A stretch of DNA of 64,000 nt, from the NCBI RefSeq assembly GCF_014648415.1, contig NZ_BMRB01000005.1, forward strand, positions 308,938 through 372,937, given 5' to 3'. The notes below the pieces were generated by a model. It saw only the letters and a program-made list of their open reading frames with translations, ran no database searches and was not told where the DNA came from. The position numbers and the translations under genes were made by a program. This stretch comes from Actinokineospora fastidiosa (GTDB lineage Bacteria > Actinomycetota > Actinomycetes > Mycobacteriales > Pseudonocardiaceae). Each line of letters opens with the position of its first letter. The stretch's first letter is position 1. Shown here piece by piece: positions 53,921 through 62,304 of the stretch.

Positions 53921-56713
53921 CTAGCTGCAGCCCGAGGTCGAGCCGCAGCCCTCGCAGACGTAGCAGGAGCCTGCGGGGCGCATCTTGGTGCCGCAGGTCA
54001 TGCACAGGGGGGCGTCGGCCGCCTTGCCCAGGTGCAGTTCCAGCAGTTCCGTCGAGCTGTGCGCCTCGTGGGTCTCCTCTGCGGGCTCGATGGCCGCGCG
54101 CGGGGTCGCGTCGACCGAGGTGCGCAGGCCCTCCAGGTCCACATCAGACTGTCCGCTGTAGTCGTTGGCGACCTGCGCGGCGCGCTCGTCGGCGGTGAAG
54201 ATGCCGAGTTGGGCGCGCTTGTCGTAGGGCAGGTAGTCCAGCGCCAGGCGGCGGAACAGGTAGTCCAGGACGCTGGTGGCGATGCGCACGTCCGGGTCGT
54301 CGGTCATGCCCGCTGGCTCGAAGCGCAGGTTCTGGAACTTCGAGACGTAGAACTCCAGCGGGATGCCGTACTGCAGGCCGACCGAGATCGACATGGAGAA
54401 CGCGTCCATCACGCCTGCCAGGGTGGAGCCCTGCTTGCCCAGCTTGACGAAGATCTCGCCGAGGCCGTCGTCGGGGTAGGAGCCCGCGTGCAGGTAGCCC
54501 TCCGCGCCGCCGACGGTGAACGACACCGTCTGCGACGGGCGCTTCTTCGGCAGGCGCTTGCGCACCGGGCGGTACTCGACGACCTTCTCCGGCTCGGCCG
54601 CGCCCTTGGCGCCCTTGCCCGCCGACAGCGGCTGGCCGACCTTGCAGTTGTCGCGGTAGATCGCCAGCGCCTTGAGGCCCAGCTTCCAGCCCTGGAAGTA
54701 GATCTCCTCGACCTCCTCCACGGTCGCCGTCTCCGGCATGTTGACCGTCTTGGAGATCGCGCCGGAGATGAACGGCTGCACCGCGGCCATCATCCGGACG
54801 TGGCCCATCGGCGCGATGGAGCGCTCGCCCATGGCGCAGTCGAAGACCTCGTAGTGCTCCGGGCGCAGGCCCGGCGCGTCGACGACGTGGCCGTGCTCGG
54901 CGATGTACTCCACGATCGCCTCGACCTGCTCGCCCTGGTAGCCCAGCGAGGTCAGCGCGCGCGGCACGGTCTGGTTGACGATCTGCATGGAGCCGCCGCC
55001 GACCAGCTTCTTGAACTTGACCAGCGCCAGGTCCGGCTCGATACCGGTGGTGTCGCAGTCCATCATCAGGCCGATGGTGCCGGTCGGGGCGAGCACGCTG
55101 GCCTGGGCGTTGCGCCAGCCGTTGCGCGCGCCCACCTCCAGCGCGGTCTGCCACTCGCGCGTCGCCACGCGGTGCACCGCGGCGTCGTTCTTGTGGTAGG
55201 TCCGCACGAGGTCGTTGGCCGCGGCGTGCTTGCGCATGACCCGCTGGTGGCCCTCGGCGTTGCGGGCGTAGCCCTCGTACGGGCCGACGACCCCGGCGAG
55301 CTCGGCGGAGCGCCGGTAGGCGGCGCCCGTCATCAGCGAGGTGATCGCCGCGGCCAGCGCGCGGCCGCCGTCGGAGTCGTAGGCGTGGCCGGTCGCCATC
55401 AGCAGCGCGCCGATGTTGGCGTAGCCGATGCCCAGCTGGCGGAACCGGCGCGTGGTCTCGGCGATCGGCTCGGTCGGGAAGTCGGCGAAGCAGATGGAGA
55501 TGTCCATCGCGGTGATGACCAGCTCGACGGCCTTGACGAAGGTCTCGGCGTCGAACGAGCCGTCGTCGGCGAGGAACTTCATCAGGTTCAGCGACGCCAG
55601 GTTGCAGCTGGAGTTGTCCAGGTGCATGTACTCGCTGCACGGGTTCGACGCGGTGATCCGCCCGGACTCCGGGCAGGTGTGCCAGTCGTTGATCGTGTCG
55701 TCGTACTGGATGCCCGGGTCGGCGCACTCCCACGCGGCCTTCGCCAGCTTGCCGAACAGGCCCTTGGCGTCGACGTGCTCGATGACCTCGCCGGTGGTCC
55801 GCGACCGCAGCCCGAACCGGCCCGAGGACTCCACCGCGTGCATGAACTCGTCCGACACGCGCACGGAGTTGTTCGCGTTCTGGTACTGCACGGAGGTGAT
55901 GTCGGACCCGCCGAGGTCCATGTCGAAGCCCGCGTCGCGCAGGACGCGGATCTTCTCCTCCTCGCGCGCCTTGGTCTCGATGAACTCCTCGACGTCGGGG
56001 TGGTCGACGTCGAGCACGACCATCTTCGCCGCGCGGCGGGTCGCCCCGCCGGACTTGATGGTGCCCGCGGACGCGTCGGCGCCGCGCATGAACGACACCG
56101 GGCCGGACGCGGTGCCGCCGGAGGACAGCAGCTCCTTGGACGAGCGGATGCGGGAGAGGTTCAGGCCCGCGCCCGAGCCGCCCTTGAAGATCAGACCCTC
56201 TTCCTTGTACCAGTTGAGGATCGAGTCCATCGTGTCGTCGACGGCCAGGATGAAGCAGGCCGAGACCTGCTGCGGGGAGCTGGTGCCGACGTTGAACCAG
56301 ACCGGGGAGTTGAAGCTGAAGACCTGGTGCAGCAGCATCCAGGTCAGCTCGTGCTCGAAGACCTCGGCGTCGGTGTCGGTGGCGAAGTAGCCGTGCTTGA
56401 CGCCCGCCTCGGTGTAGGACTTCACCACGCGGTCGATGAGCTGGCGCAGCGAGTGCTCGCGGACCGGGGTGCCCACGGCGCCGCGGAAGTACTTGCTGGT
56501 GACGATGTTGGTCGCGTTGACCGACCAGAAGTCGGGGAACTCGACACCGCGCTGCTCGAAGTTGACCGAGCCGTCGCGCCAGTTGGTCATGACGACGTCG
56601 CGGTGCTCCCAGGTCACCTCGTCGTAGGGGTGCACCCCCTCGGTCGTGTAGACCCGCCGCACGCGCAGCCCCGGCCGTGCTGTGTCCGCAGGCGTCCCCA
56701 CGGTCTCGGTCAT
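53921..56713 (-). CDS. nrdJ: Class II (vitamin B12-dependent) ribonucleotide reductase NrdJ
   Basis: The 930-residue enzyme reduces ribonucleotides to deoxyribonucleotides using adenosylcobalamin. Active-site regions include the disulfide/substrate cysteine in VSACFILAVDDTMDSI (near 150) and GGSGAGLNLSRIRSS. The catalytic block NPCSEYMHLDNSSCNLASL is near 358, and ASVLAPTGTIGLMMDCDTTG is also present. The C-terminal zinc/redox tail is CMTCGTKMRP, CYVCEGCGSTSGCS. ATG 56713 has GAGGGAG upstream; the frame extends back to 56818 but lacks NrdJ-like sequence. It is co-oriented with nrdR, 91 bases upstream, and shares its control region. No cobalamin riboswitch was recognised. Confidence 0.95.
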   Translation of the reverse strand: MTETVGTPADTARPGLRVRRVYTTEGVHPYDEVTWEHRDVVMTNWRDGSVNFEQRGVEFPDFWSVNATNIVTSKYFRGAVGTPVREHSLRQLIDRVVKSYTEAGVKHGYFATDTDAEVFEHELTWMLLHQVFSFNSPVWFNVGTSSPQQVSACFILAVDDTMDSILNWYKEEGLIFKGGSGAGLNLSRIRSSKELLSSGGTASGPVSFMRGADASAGTIKSGGATRRAAKMVVLDVDHPDVEEFIETKAREEEKIRVLRDAGFDMDLGGSDITSVQYQNANNSVRVSDEFMHAVESSGRFGLRSRTTGEVIEHVDAKGLFGKLAKAAWECADPGIQYDDTINDWHTCPESGRITASNPCSEYMHLDNSSCNLASLNLMKFLADDGSFDAETFVKAVELVITAMDISICFADFPTEPIAETTRRFRQLGIGYANIGALLMATGHAYDSDGGRALAAAITSLMTGAAYRRSAELAGVVGPYEGYARNAEGHQRVMRKHAAANDLVRTYHKNDAAVHRVATREWQTALEVGARNGWRNAQASVLAPTGTIGLMMDCDTTGIEPDLALVKFKKLVGGGSMQIVNQTVPRALTSLGYQGEQVEAIVEYIAEHGHVVDAPGLRPEHYEVFDCAMGERSIAPMGHVRMMAAVQPFISGAISKTVNMPETATVEEVEEIYFQGWKLGLKALAIYRDNCKVGQPLSAGKGAKGAAEPEKVVEYRPVRKRLPKKRPSQTVSFTVGGAEGYLHAGSYPDDGLGEIFVKLGKQGSTLAGVMDAFSMSISVGLQYGIPLEFYVSKFQNLRFEPAGMTDDPDVRIATSVLDYLFRRLALDYLPYDKRAQLGIFTADERAAQVANDYSGQSDVDLEGLRTSVDATPRAAIEPAEETHEAHSSTELLELHLGKAADAPLCMTCGTKMRPAGSCYVCEGCGSTSGCS

Positions 56714-56804
56714 GACAACTCCCTCGTGAACTGTGGCCACGTCCGGGCTCCCCGTCCGATGCGGCCTGGTCTGCTTGTGTGCCCCGCGCTGGGGCCGTAG
56801 ACGC

Positions 56805-57281
56805 TTATTCGCCATCACCGCGCGCCGCCTCCCGCGCCATCACGGCGCGGAGGTCGGCGATCTCCTTCTCGAAGTCCTCGACTGAGGAAAAGCTCCTGTA
56901 GACCGAGGCGAACCGCAGGTAGGCCACCTCGTCCAGTTCGCGCAGCGGCCCGAGGATGGCCAGCCCCACCTCGTGGCTGGGCACCTCGGCCGGTCCGGTC
57001 GCGCGGATGGTCTCCTCCACGCGCTGGGCCAGCTGCTGCAGCTGGTCCTCGTCCACCGGCCTGCCCTGACAGGCCCTGCGCACGCCGCGCACGACCTTCT
57101 CCCGGCTGAACGGCTCGGTGACGCCCGACCGCTTCACCACGGCCAGCACCGCCTCCTCGACGGTGGTGAACCGGCGGCTGCACGCCGCGCACGACCGCCG
57201 CCTGCGGATGACCTGGCCCTCGTCGACCTCGCGCGAGTCGACGACCCGGGAGTCCGGGTGCCTGCAGAACGGACACCGCAT
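56805..57281 (-). CDS. nrdR: Transcriptional repressor NrdR
   Basis: The 158-residue regulator senses (d)ATP and represses ribonucleotide reductase genes. The N-terminal zinc ribbon has C3, C6, C31 and C34 ([10 protein letters not shown] and SCAACSRRF). The ATP-cone domain follows ([20 protein letters not shown] to [11 protein letters not shown]). GAGGAGGAG upstream of ATG 57281 fixes the start. It is followed by nrdJ in the same operon, the arrangement known in Streptomyces. NrdR-box-like sites lie upstream. Confidence 0.96.
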   Translation of the reverse strand: MRCPFCRHPDSRVVDSREVDEGQVIRRRRSCAACSRRFTTVEEAVLAVVKRSGVTEPFSREKVVRGVRRACQGRPVDEDQLQQLAQRVEETIRATGPAEVPSHEVGLAILGPLRELDEVAYLRFASVYRSFSSVEDFEKEIADLRAVMAREAARGDGE

Positions 57282-57341
57282 ATCCGACTCCTCCTCGCCA
57301 CTCGGTCGGCCCAGTCCGGCGACCACGCTTGGTGATCAATC

Positions 57342-57393
57342 TGTGGACAACACCCGGGGGCGAGGTGGATAACCGACCCCAACCTGTGGACAA
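57342..57393 (-). promoter_or_regulatory. Cluster of three DnaA boxes upstream of nrdR
   Basis: TGTGGACAA at 57342-57350, GGTGGATAA at 57364-57372 and TGTGGACAA at 57385-57393 read on the minus strand as TTGTCCACA, TTATCCACC and TTGTCCACA. They are 22 and 21 bases apart, two helical turns, and all face the same way. TTGTCCACA is the preferred actinobacterial DnaA box. Confidence 0.8.
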
Positions 57394-57406
57394 ACTACAG
57401 CGGTGT

Positions 57407-57458
57407 AACCCCAAGATGTTGGGGTTGAACCTATGCCTGAGGGGCAGATGTTGGCAAC
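57407..57458 (-). promoter_or_regulatory. Pair of NrdR-box-like sites
   Basis: AACCCCAA-GATG-TTGGGGTT (57407-57426) is a near-perfect palindrome. A second site, GGGGCAGATGTTGGCAAC (57441-57458), shares the ATGTTG core exactly 32 bases away. Known NrdR boxes occur in pairs about three helical turns apart. The sites flank the candidate -10 and overlap the -35. Confidence 0.75.
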
Positions 57459-57721
57459 TCGAGGCGTGTCCGGCGTGTCGCGGCCGCGACGAGGCCCGCC
57501 ACCAGCGCAAATACCCGCGGCGGAGATCAAGCAACTGGGTGACCACACAACGTCACTCGTTCGGGCGAAGCACAACGGAAGAACGTGCTATGGGAACAAC
57601 GCGCGCGGCGGCGTGAGTATGCCCTGACGAGCATGATCGCCCGAGGCGGCCTCGACGGCGACCGAGGCCGGAGCGCGCCCGGGATACCCGGATCGACCGG
57701 GCTTGTGATTCAGCTAACAGT

Positions 57722-58150
57722 CTAGCCGCGCGCGGCGGGCACGGTGAGCGGCTGACCGGGGACGACGGCGGCGTCGGGGAGGCCGTTGAGCTCGCGGATG
57801 CGGTCCACCACGGCGGCCACGTCGCTGCCCGGCGCGCTCCGCCGGGCGATGTCCGACAGGGTCTCGCCGGGCGCGACGTAGACCGTCGTCGTCGTGGCGG
57901 GCACCGTCGACTCGGCCAGCGAACCGGCGTACGCACCGAAGCCGTACACCAGCGCCGCGACCGCGGCCGCCGCCGCCACCAGGACCGTGACCGGCATGGA
58001 TGAGCGGCGCGGGGCGCAGTCGGCCGCCGCGACGACGTGCGGCGCGTCGACCGGGCGCCGCCTGGTCGGCGGCCGCAGCCTGCCCCGGCCCGCCCCGCGC
58101 GCGGGGACCAGGTGCCGCGTCGAGGACTCGGTGGTCAGCGTCGCCGCCAT
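57722..58150 (-). CDS. LysM-domain membrane protein, SOS-linked (Rv2719c-like)
   Basis: The 142-residue protein has a basic cytoplasmic N-terminus of about 50 residues, one membrane helix (SMPVTVLVAAAAAVAALVYG) and an outer LysM domain (VYVAPGETLSDIARRS to VVPGQPLTVPA, residues about 90-140). It lies divergent from lexA, as does the SOS-induced cell-wall protein Rv2719c of M. tuberculosis and the functional analogues that delay division during DNA damage. The ATG has GAGGAGG upstream. A perfect SOS box overlaps the region just before that ribosome site. A cell-division-inhibitor role is inferred from position. Confidence 0.87.
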   Translation of the reverse strand: MAATLTTESSTRHLVPARGAGRGRLRPPTRRRPVDAPHVVAAADCAPRRSSMPVTVLVAAAAAVAALVYGFGAYAGSLAESTVPATTTTVYVAPGETLSDIARRSAPGSDVAAVVDRIRELNGLPDAAVVPGQPLTVPAARG

Positions 58151-58160
58151 GGCAACCTCC

Positions 58161-58176
58161 TCGAACTCCCGTTCGA
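58161..58176. promoter_or_regulatory. Perfect LexA (SOS) box upstream of the LysM gene
   Basis: TCGAAC-TCCC-GTTCGA matches the actinobacterial SOS consensus TCGAAC-N4-GTTCGA without a mismatch. It ends 11 bases before the LysM ATG, so LexA would block its transcription or leader. Confidence 0.88.
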
Positions 58177-58242
58177 TCGAACGTCCGTGCGAATGTGTAC
58201 CACCTCAGGGCCGAGGATTTCCAGACCTGACCGGCGTGTCGC

Positions 58243-58258
58243 TCGAACAGGTGTTTGA
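58243..58258. promoter_or_regulatory. SOS box upstream of lexA
   Basis: TCGAAC-AGGT-GTTTGA differs from consensus at one position, and the variant GTTTGA half-site is also found at mycobacterial lexA. It lies 79 bases before the lexA GTG and should give autoregulation. Confidence 0.85.
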
Positions 58259-58337
58259 TCTCCGCAGGTCATAGGACTACCGTCGACACAGGACATGATC
58301 GCCGGGGCGGTCCCGGCACAACCTGGAGGACAGCGCA

Positions 58338-59078
58338 GTGGCAGGCACGAACGGACGCACCCCCGCAGACACCCCGAAGCGCAAGCCCGCGGTGCGCGGC
58401 ACGGTGCGCAAGTTCCCCGAGCCGGATTCGGAAAGCGCTGAACTCCCGCTTCGCCAGCGCCAGGTGCTCGAGGTCATCCGGTCATGGGTCCAGCGCTTCG
58501 GCTACCCGCCCAGCGTGCGCGAGATAGGCGAGGCCGTGGGGCTGACGTCCACCTCGTCGGTGGCCTACCAGCTGCGAGCGCTGGAGGAGAAGGGCTACCT
58601 GCGCCGCGACCCGAACCGCCCGCGCGCGATCGGCGTCCTGCCCGCCGACGCCACGCCCGCCCAGCTGCGCGGCGACGAGCCCGCCGAGCCCGACAGCGGC
58701 CCGCGCCCGGCCTACGTGCCGGTGCTGGGCCGCATCGCCGCCGGTGGCCCGATCCTGGCCGAGCAGGCCATCGAGGACGTCTTCCCGCTGCCCAAGGAGC
58801 TGGTCGGCGAGGGCTCGCTGTTCATGCTCAAGGTCGCGGGCGACTCGATGATCGACGCCGCCATCGCCAACGACGACTGGGTCGTCGTGCGCCAGCAGCC
58901 CAACGCCGACAACGGCGACATCGTCGCCGCCATGATCGACGGCGAGGCGACGGTGAAGACCTTCAAGCGCCGCGACGGGCACGCCTGGCTGCTGCCGCAG
59001 AACGACGCCTACGAGCCCATCCCGGGCGACGAGGCGACGATCCTGGGCAAGGTCGTGGCGGTGCTGCGGCGGCTCTAG
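58338..59078 (+). CDS. lexA: SOS repressor LexA
   Basis: The 246-residue repressor has an N-terminal winged helix ([20 protein letters not shown], residues 57-76) and a self-cleaving C-terminal serine peptidase domain. The scissile bond is A135-G136 in RIAAGGPI, and the catalytic pair is S170 in GDSM and K207 in ATVKTF. RecA filaments trigger cleavage and derepress DNA-repair genes. GTG 58338 has CTGGAGGA upstream. It is divergent from the LysM gene, with two SOS boxes between. It overlaps the convergent gene by four bases. Confidence 0.97.
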   Translation: MAGTNGRTPADTPKRKPAVRGTVRKFPEPDSESAELPLRQRQVLEVIRSWVQRFGYPPSVREIGEAVGLTSTSSVAYQLRALEEKGYLRRDPNRPRAIGVLPADATPAQLRGDEPAEPDSGPRPAYVPVLGRIAAGGPILAEQAIEDVFPLPKELVGEGSLFMLKVAGDSMIDAAIANDDWVVVRQQPNADNGDIVAAMIDGEATVKTFKRRDGHAWLLPQNDAYEPIPGDEATILGKVVAVLRRL

Positions 59079-60088
59079 GCGCGCTTGCGGGTGGCCCTGC
59101 GGTGCATGAACAGCAGCAGGGCCCCGACCGCGACGGCGGTGACGCCGATCGCGGGGATCGTGGCCAGACCGTCGTCCTCGACCACGGGCGCGGCGGTCTG
59201 CCCCGGTTCCGGCTCAGGCGTCGCCTCGGTCGTGGGCGGCGCCTCCTCGGCCGTGACGGTCACCCCGGACACGGTCCGCACGGTGCTGCCCTCGCCTTCC
59301 GACATCGACACCAGCGTGCCGTCCGGCTCGATGGCGATGGCCTCGCCCTGCGGCTCGTTCGGCAGCGGGACGCGGACCGGCTCGCGCTTCAGCGCGGCGA
59401 GGATGTCCCCGTCGGGGGCGGCGTAGAGGTAGGCGTCCGTGTAGGTGCGCAGCGCGACGACCGTCCCGTCCGGACTCACCGCTCCCCCGGTCACCAGCAC
59501 CGAGCCCACGGACGCGGGCACCGGGCCGCCCTGGGTGTCGGTCGGGCGCAGGGTGAGCGAGCCGACGTGCTCCAGCGCCGTCGGACCAGGGCTGGTCAGC
59601 TTCTTGGCGGGCCGGTAGATGTCGGCGGTGCCGAACGGGTTCTTGGTCACCAGGTGGGGCACGCCGTCGCGGGAGAGCAGCAGCGCCTCGGAGTCCTTCG
59701 GACCGTCCGGATAGGTCACCCGGTGCACCGTCGACTTGCCGCCCGGGGTCAGGGAGATCAGGGCGACGGTCTTGCGGTCCTTGTCGTTGTCGCCGGTGTC
59801 GGAGAGCCACAGCGTGCCGTCCGCGGCGCGGGCGAGGTCCTCGACGTCGTAGGGGTCCGTCGGCCCGGTGATGACGTCCGCGACCGTGCAGTCGCGGTCG
59901 AGGACGTAGACGGTGGACGCGCGGCCGCCGTCGTTGACGACGTACCAGTGCTCGCCGTCAGCGGCCACACCGGACACCTCGGCCAGCCGATCGTCCGTGA
60001 GCGCGCACTGGTCCTCCTGCGCGGCCGCGCCGGGAGCGCCCAGCACCGACAGCGCCCCCATGAGTGCCAGGGTCAACACAACCCGCAC
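59075..60088 (-). CDS. Secreted, C-terminally anchored propeller-like protein of unknown function
   Basis: The 337-residue protein has a signal peptide ([20 protein letters not shown] to AAA-Q) and an exported domain of repeated beta segments ([60 protein letters not shown]). A Pro/Glu/Thr linker, a membrane helix ([18 protein letters not shown]) and a basic tail (HRRATRKRA) follow. The repeats suggest a propeller. It lies between lexA and hflX, as Rv2721c does in mycobacteria. The GTG at 60088 follows GGGGAGG. Function is unknown. Confidence 0.8.
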   Translation of the reverse strand: MRVVLTLALMGALSVLGAPGAAAQEDQCALTDDRLAEVSGVAADGEHWYVVNDGGRASTVYVLDRDCTVADVITGPTDPYDVEDLARAADGTLWLSDTGDNDKDRKTVALISLTPGGKSTVHRVTYPDGPKDSEALLLSRDGVPHLVTKNPFGTADIYRPAKKLTSPGPTALEHVGSLTLRPTDTQGGPVPASVGSVLVTGGAVSPDGTVVALRTYTDAYLYAAPDGDILAALKREPVRVPLPNEPQGEAIAIEPDGTLVSMSEGEGSTVRTVSGVTVTAEEAPPTTEATPEPEPGQTAAPVVEDDGLATIPAIGVTAVAVGALLLFMHRRATRKRA

Positions 60089-60130
60089 CGCCACCTCCCC
60101 GTGTCCACACCACGGTAGCGGGGAAACGCC

Positions 60131-60159
60131 GTCGGCCCCGGAGGTTCTCCGGGGCCGAC
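60131..60159 (-). terminator. hflX terminator
   Basis: GTCGGCCCCGGAG (60131-60143) pairs perfectly with 60147-60159 around a GTT loop, 15 bases past the minus-strand hflX stop. Confidence 0.8.
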
Positions 60160-60174
60160 AGGTCGTCAGGCGGG

Positions 60175-61695
60175 TCAGGCGATCGAGCGGTCCACGACGA
60201 AGGCCGCCAGCACGCCCGCGAGGTCGGGCCGGACCCGGGCCCGCACGTGCGTGCCGACCTCGGTGTGCTCGGTGGAGAGCACCTCGCCCTCGCGGTGGAT
60301 TCGGGCCACCAGCTCGCCGCGCTCGTACGGGACGAGCACGTCCAGCTCCCGGTTCGGCCGGGGCAGCAGCTCCGCGAGCCGCTCGCGCAGCTCGTCGACG
60401 CCCGCCCCGGTGTGCGCGGAGACGAACACCGCGTCCGGGATCAGGTGCCGCAGCCGGGCGATGGCCAGGTCGCCCGCGGCGTCGGTCTTGTTGACCACCA
60501 CCAGCTCGGGCGGCATCGGCGTGTCGTGCTTCTGCCCGATCTCGCCGAGCACCTCGCGCACCGCGTTGATCTGCCACTCCGGCATCGGGTCGGAGCCGTC
60601 GACCACGTGCAGCACGAGGTCGGCGTCGGCCACCTCGTCCAGCGTGGTGCGGAACGCCTCCACCAGCTGGTGCGGCAGGTGCCGCACGAAGCCGACGGTG
60701 TCGGTCAGCGTGTAGGTGCGCCCGTCCGGGGTCTCGGCGCGCCGGGTGGTCGCGTCGAGGGTGGCGAACAGCGCGTCCTCCACCAGCACACCCGCGCCGG
60801 TCAGCGCGTTGAGCAGGCTGGACTTGCCCGCGTTGGTGTAGCCGGCGATGGCCACGCTGGGCACCTCGTTGGCCACGCGGCGCCCGCGCTTGGTGGCCCG
60901 GACCGTGCCCATGCCCTTGATCTCGCGGCGGAGCTTGGCGATGCGGGCGTGGATGCGCCTGCGGTCGGTCTCCAGCTTGGTCTCACCGGGACCGCGCAGA
61001 CCCACACCGCCGCCAGCGCCGCCTGCGCGGCCACCGGCCTGCCGGGACAGCGTCTGGCCCCAGCCGCGCAGCCTGGGCAGCAGGTACTGCAGTTGGGCGA
61101 GCTCGACCTGGGTCTTGCCCTCCTTGGACCGGGCGTGCTGGGCGAAGATGTCCAGGATCAGCGCGGTGCGGTCGATGACCTTGACCTTGAGCCGGGCCTC
61201 CAGCTGCTGCAGCTGGGACGGCGAGAGCTCACCGTCGCAGATCACCGTGTCCGCGCCGGTCGCGGCGACGATGTCGCCGAGCTCGCGGACCTTGCCCGAG
61301 CCGATGTAGGTGGCCGGGTCCGGCTTGTCGCGCCGCTGCACGAGGCCCTCGAGGACCTGCGAGCCCGCGGTCTCGGCCAGGCGGGCCAGCTCGGCCAGCG
61401 ACGCCTCGGACGCCAGCGCCGACCCCTCGGTCCACACCCCGACGAGCACGACCCGCTCCAGGCGGAGCTGGCGGTACTCGACCTCGGTGATGTCCTCGAG
61501 TTCGGTGGACAGCCCGGCGACGCGCCGCAGCGACGACCGCTCCTCCAGTTCGAGTTCACCGAGGGAGAGGTCAGCCGGACCGTGGGGAAAGCCACCATTG
61601 CGGAAGTCACCGTCGTCTGGCTGAATGAATTCCTCTGTCACTAGGTGAACACGTCCTTCGCGGTCGGTGCCGGTCTGTTCCGGCGTTGTTTCCAT
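60175..61695 (-). CDS. hflX: Ribosome-associated GTPase HflX
   Basis: The 506-residue protein has the HflX N-terminal domain (ATYIGSGKVRELGD, VIDRTALILDIFAQHARS) and a long Gly-rich linker (RQAGGRAGGAGGGVGLRGPG). The TRAFAC GTPase domain carries G1 GYTNAGKSSLLNAL (near residue 283), G3 DTVGFV and G4 NKTD. HflX splits stalled 70S ribosomes and aids rescue from stress or antibiotics. The N-terminal extension of about 60 residues is longer than in E. coli. ATG 61695 is the start. Confidence 0.95.
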   Translation of the reverse strand: METTPEQTGTDREGRVHLVTEEFIQPDDGDFRNGGFPHGPADLSLGELELEERSSLRRVAGLSTELEDITEVEYRQLRLERVVLVGVWTEGSALASEASLAELARLAETAGSQVLEGLVQRRDKPDPATYIGSGKVRELGDIVAATGADTVICDGELSPSQLQQLEARLKVKVIDRTALILDIFAQHARSKEGKTQVELAQLQYLLPRLRGWGQTLSRQAGGRAGGAGGGVGLRGPGETKLETDRRRIHARIAKLRREIKGMGTVRATKRGRRVANEVPSVAIAGYTNAGKSSLLNALTGAGVLVEDALFATLDATTRRAETPDGRTYTLTDTVGFVRHLPHQLVEAFRTTLDEVADADLVLHVVDGSDPMPEWQINAVREVLGEIGQKHDTPMPPELVVVNKTDAAGDLAIARLRHLIPDAVFVSAHTGAGVDELRERLAELLPRPNRELDVLVPYERGELVARIHREGEVLSTEHTEVGTHVRARVRPDLAGVLAAFVVDRSIA

Positions 61696-61727
61696 AGTCG
61701 CACGTGATGACGCCTAATGGGACTGAA

Positions 61728-62243
61728 TTATTCCCCCGGGTAGAACGACACGTAGATGCCCGTGCGGGGTTGACCGGGCTCCAGGGGGCGTGCCGCGAAG
61801 TCGTCGAGCACGTCCTGGATGCGCCGCATCAGCTCCTCCCGGCCCGCCTCGTCGACCTGCACGACCAGGCGGGACTGCAGCAACTCGGCGAAGTCGGCCT
61901 CGCCGACCTCGGCCAGGTACGCCTGCAGCATCGCCTCGGCCACCTCGCGGTTGCCCCGGCCCGGGTTGTCGATCCGCCAGGAACGCCCGGTCGAGCGGTA
62001 GGGGATTTCCCGCGCCCCCCGGTTGCCGCGCCGCACGGGCAGCGCTTCGAGGAATCCGGCGTCGACGAGTTTGCGCACGTGGTGGAGCGTGGTCGCCGGA
62101 TCGCGGTCGAGCTGGGTAGCGATCTCCCGGTTGGTCAGCGGGCGCTGGTGGGTCATCCGGATGATCCGCAGCCGCACGGCCGAGCCGAGCACGGCCACGT
62201 CGACCGGCGTCGCGGGCGTGCGGGCGGGGTTCTCTTCGCTCAC
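61728..62243 (-). CDS. ArsR-like winged-helix regulator
   Basis: The 171-residue protein has a winged helix (VLGSAVRLRIIRMTHQRPLT, NREIATQLDRDPATTLHHVR) typical of the ArsR/HTH-20 group. The C-terminal region is helical (residues 100-160: NREVAEAMLQAYLAEVGEAD). No cysteine metal site is evident, so it is not a classical metal sensor. GTG 62243 (VSEENPART) was preferred; GTG 62249 is an alternative and the longer in-frame extension is not protein-like. It is divergent from an MFS exporter, with an inverted repeat between. It probably represses both. Confidence 0.82.
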   Translation of the reverse strand: MSEENPARTPATPVDVAVLGSAVRLRIIRMTHQRPLTNREIATQLDRDPATTLHHVRKLVDAGFLEALPVRRGNRGAREIPYRSTGRSWRIDNPGRGNREVAEAMLQAYLAEVGEADFAELLQSRLVVQVDEAGREELMRRIQDVLDDFAARPLEPGQPRTGIYVSFYPGE

Positions 62244-62271
62244 AGCCACCCACTCTACGGCGGCGGGGCAA

Positions 62272-62295
62272 AGTGATTGACACATTCCAATCACT
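62272..62295. promoter_or_regulatory. Operator-like inverted repeat between the regulator and MFS genes
   Basis: AGTGATTG-N8-CAATCACT is a perfect 8-8-8 inverted repeat in the 61-base divergent gap. TTGACA (62278-62283) lies inside it. The ArsR-like regulator is the probable ligand. Confidence 0.7.
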
Positions 62296-62304
62296 GCCGC
62301 CATC

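Larger units (their letters stand above)
57282..57721. other. 440-base control region upstream of nrdR
   Basis: No gene is supported. Reading outward from nrdR there are three DnaA boxes (57342-57393), an NrdR-box-like palindrome (57407-57426), a candidate promoter (-10 CATAGG 57435-57430, -35 TTGCCA 57457-57452, minus strand, 16-base spacer) and a second box-like site (57445-57458). The part from 57600 to 57721 holds a GC-rich hairpin-like end for the LysM gene. Confidence 0.6.

Noticed and set aside
57433..57627. 64-codon plus-strand frame in the nrdR upstream region
   Set aside because: It covers the NrdR-box-like sites, lacks a ribosome site and has no protein-like character.
57282..57720. 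Possible cobalamin riboswitch before nrdR-nrdJ
   Set aside because: Expected for some B12-dependent systems, but no B12-box (GCCACTG-like) sequence was seen in the leader.
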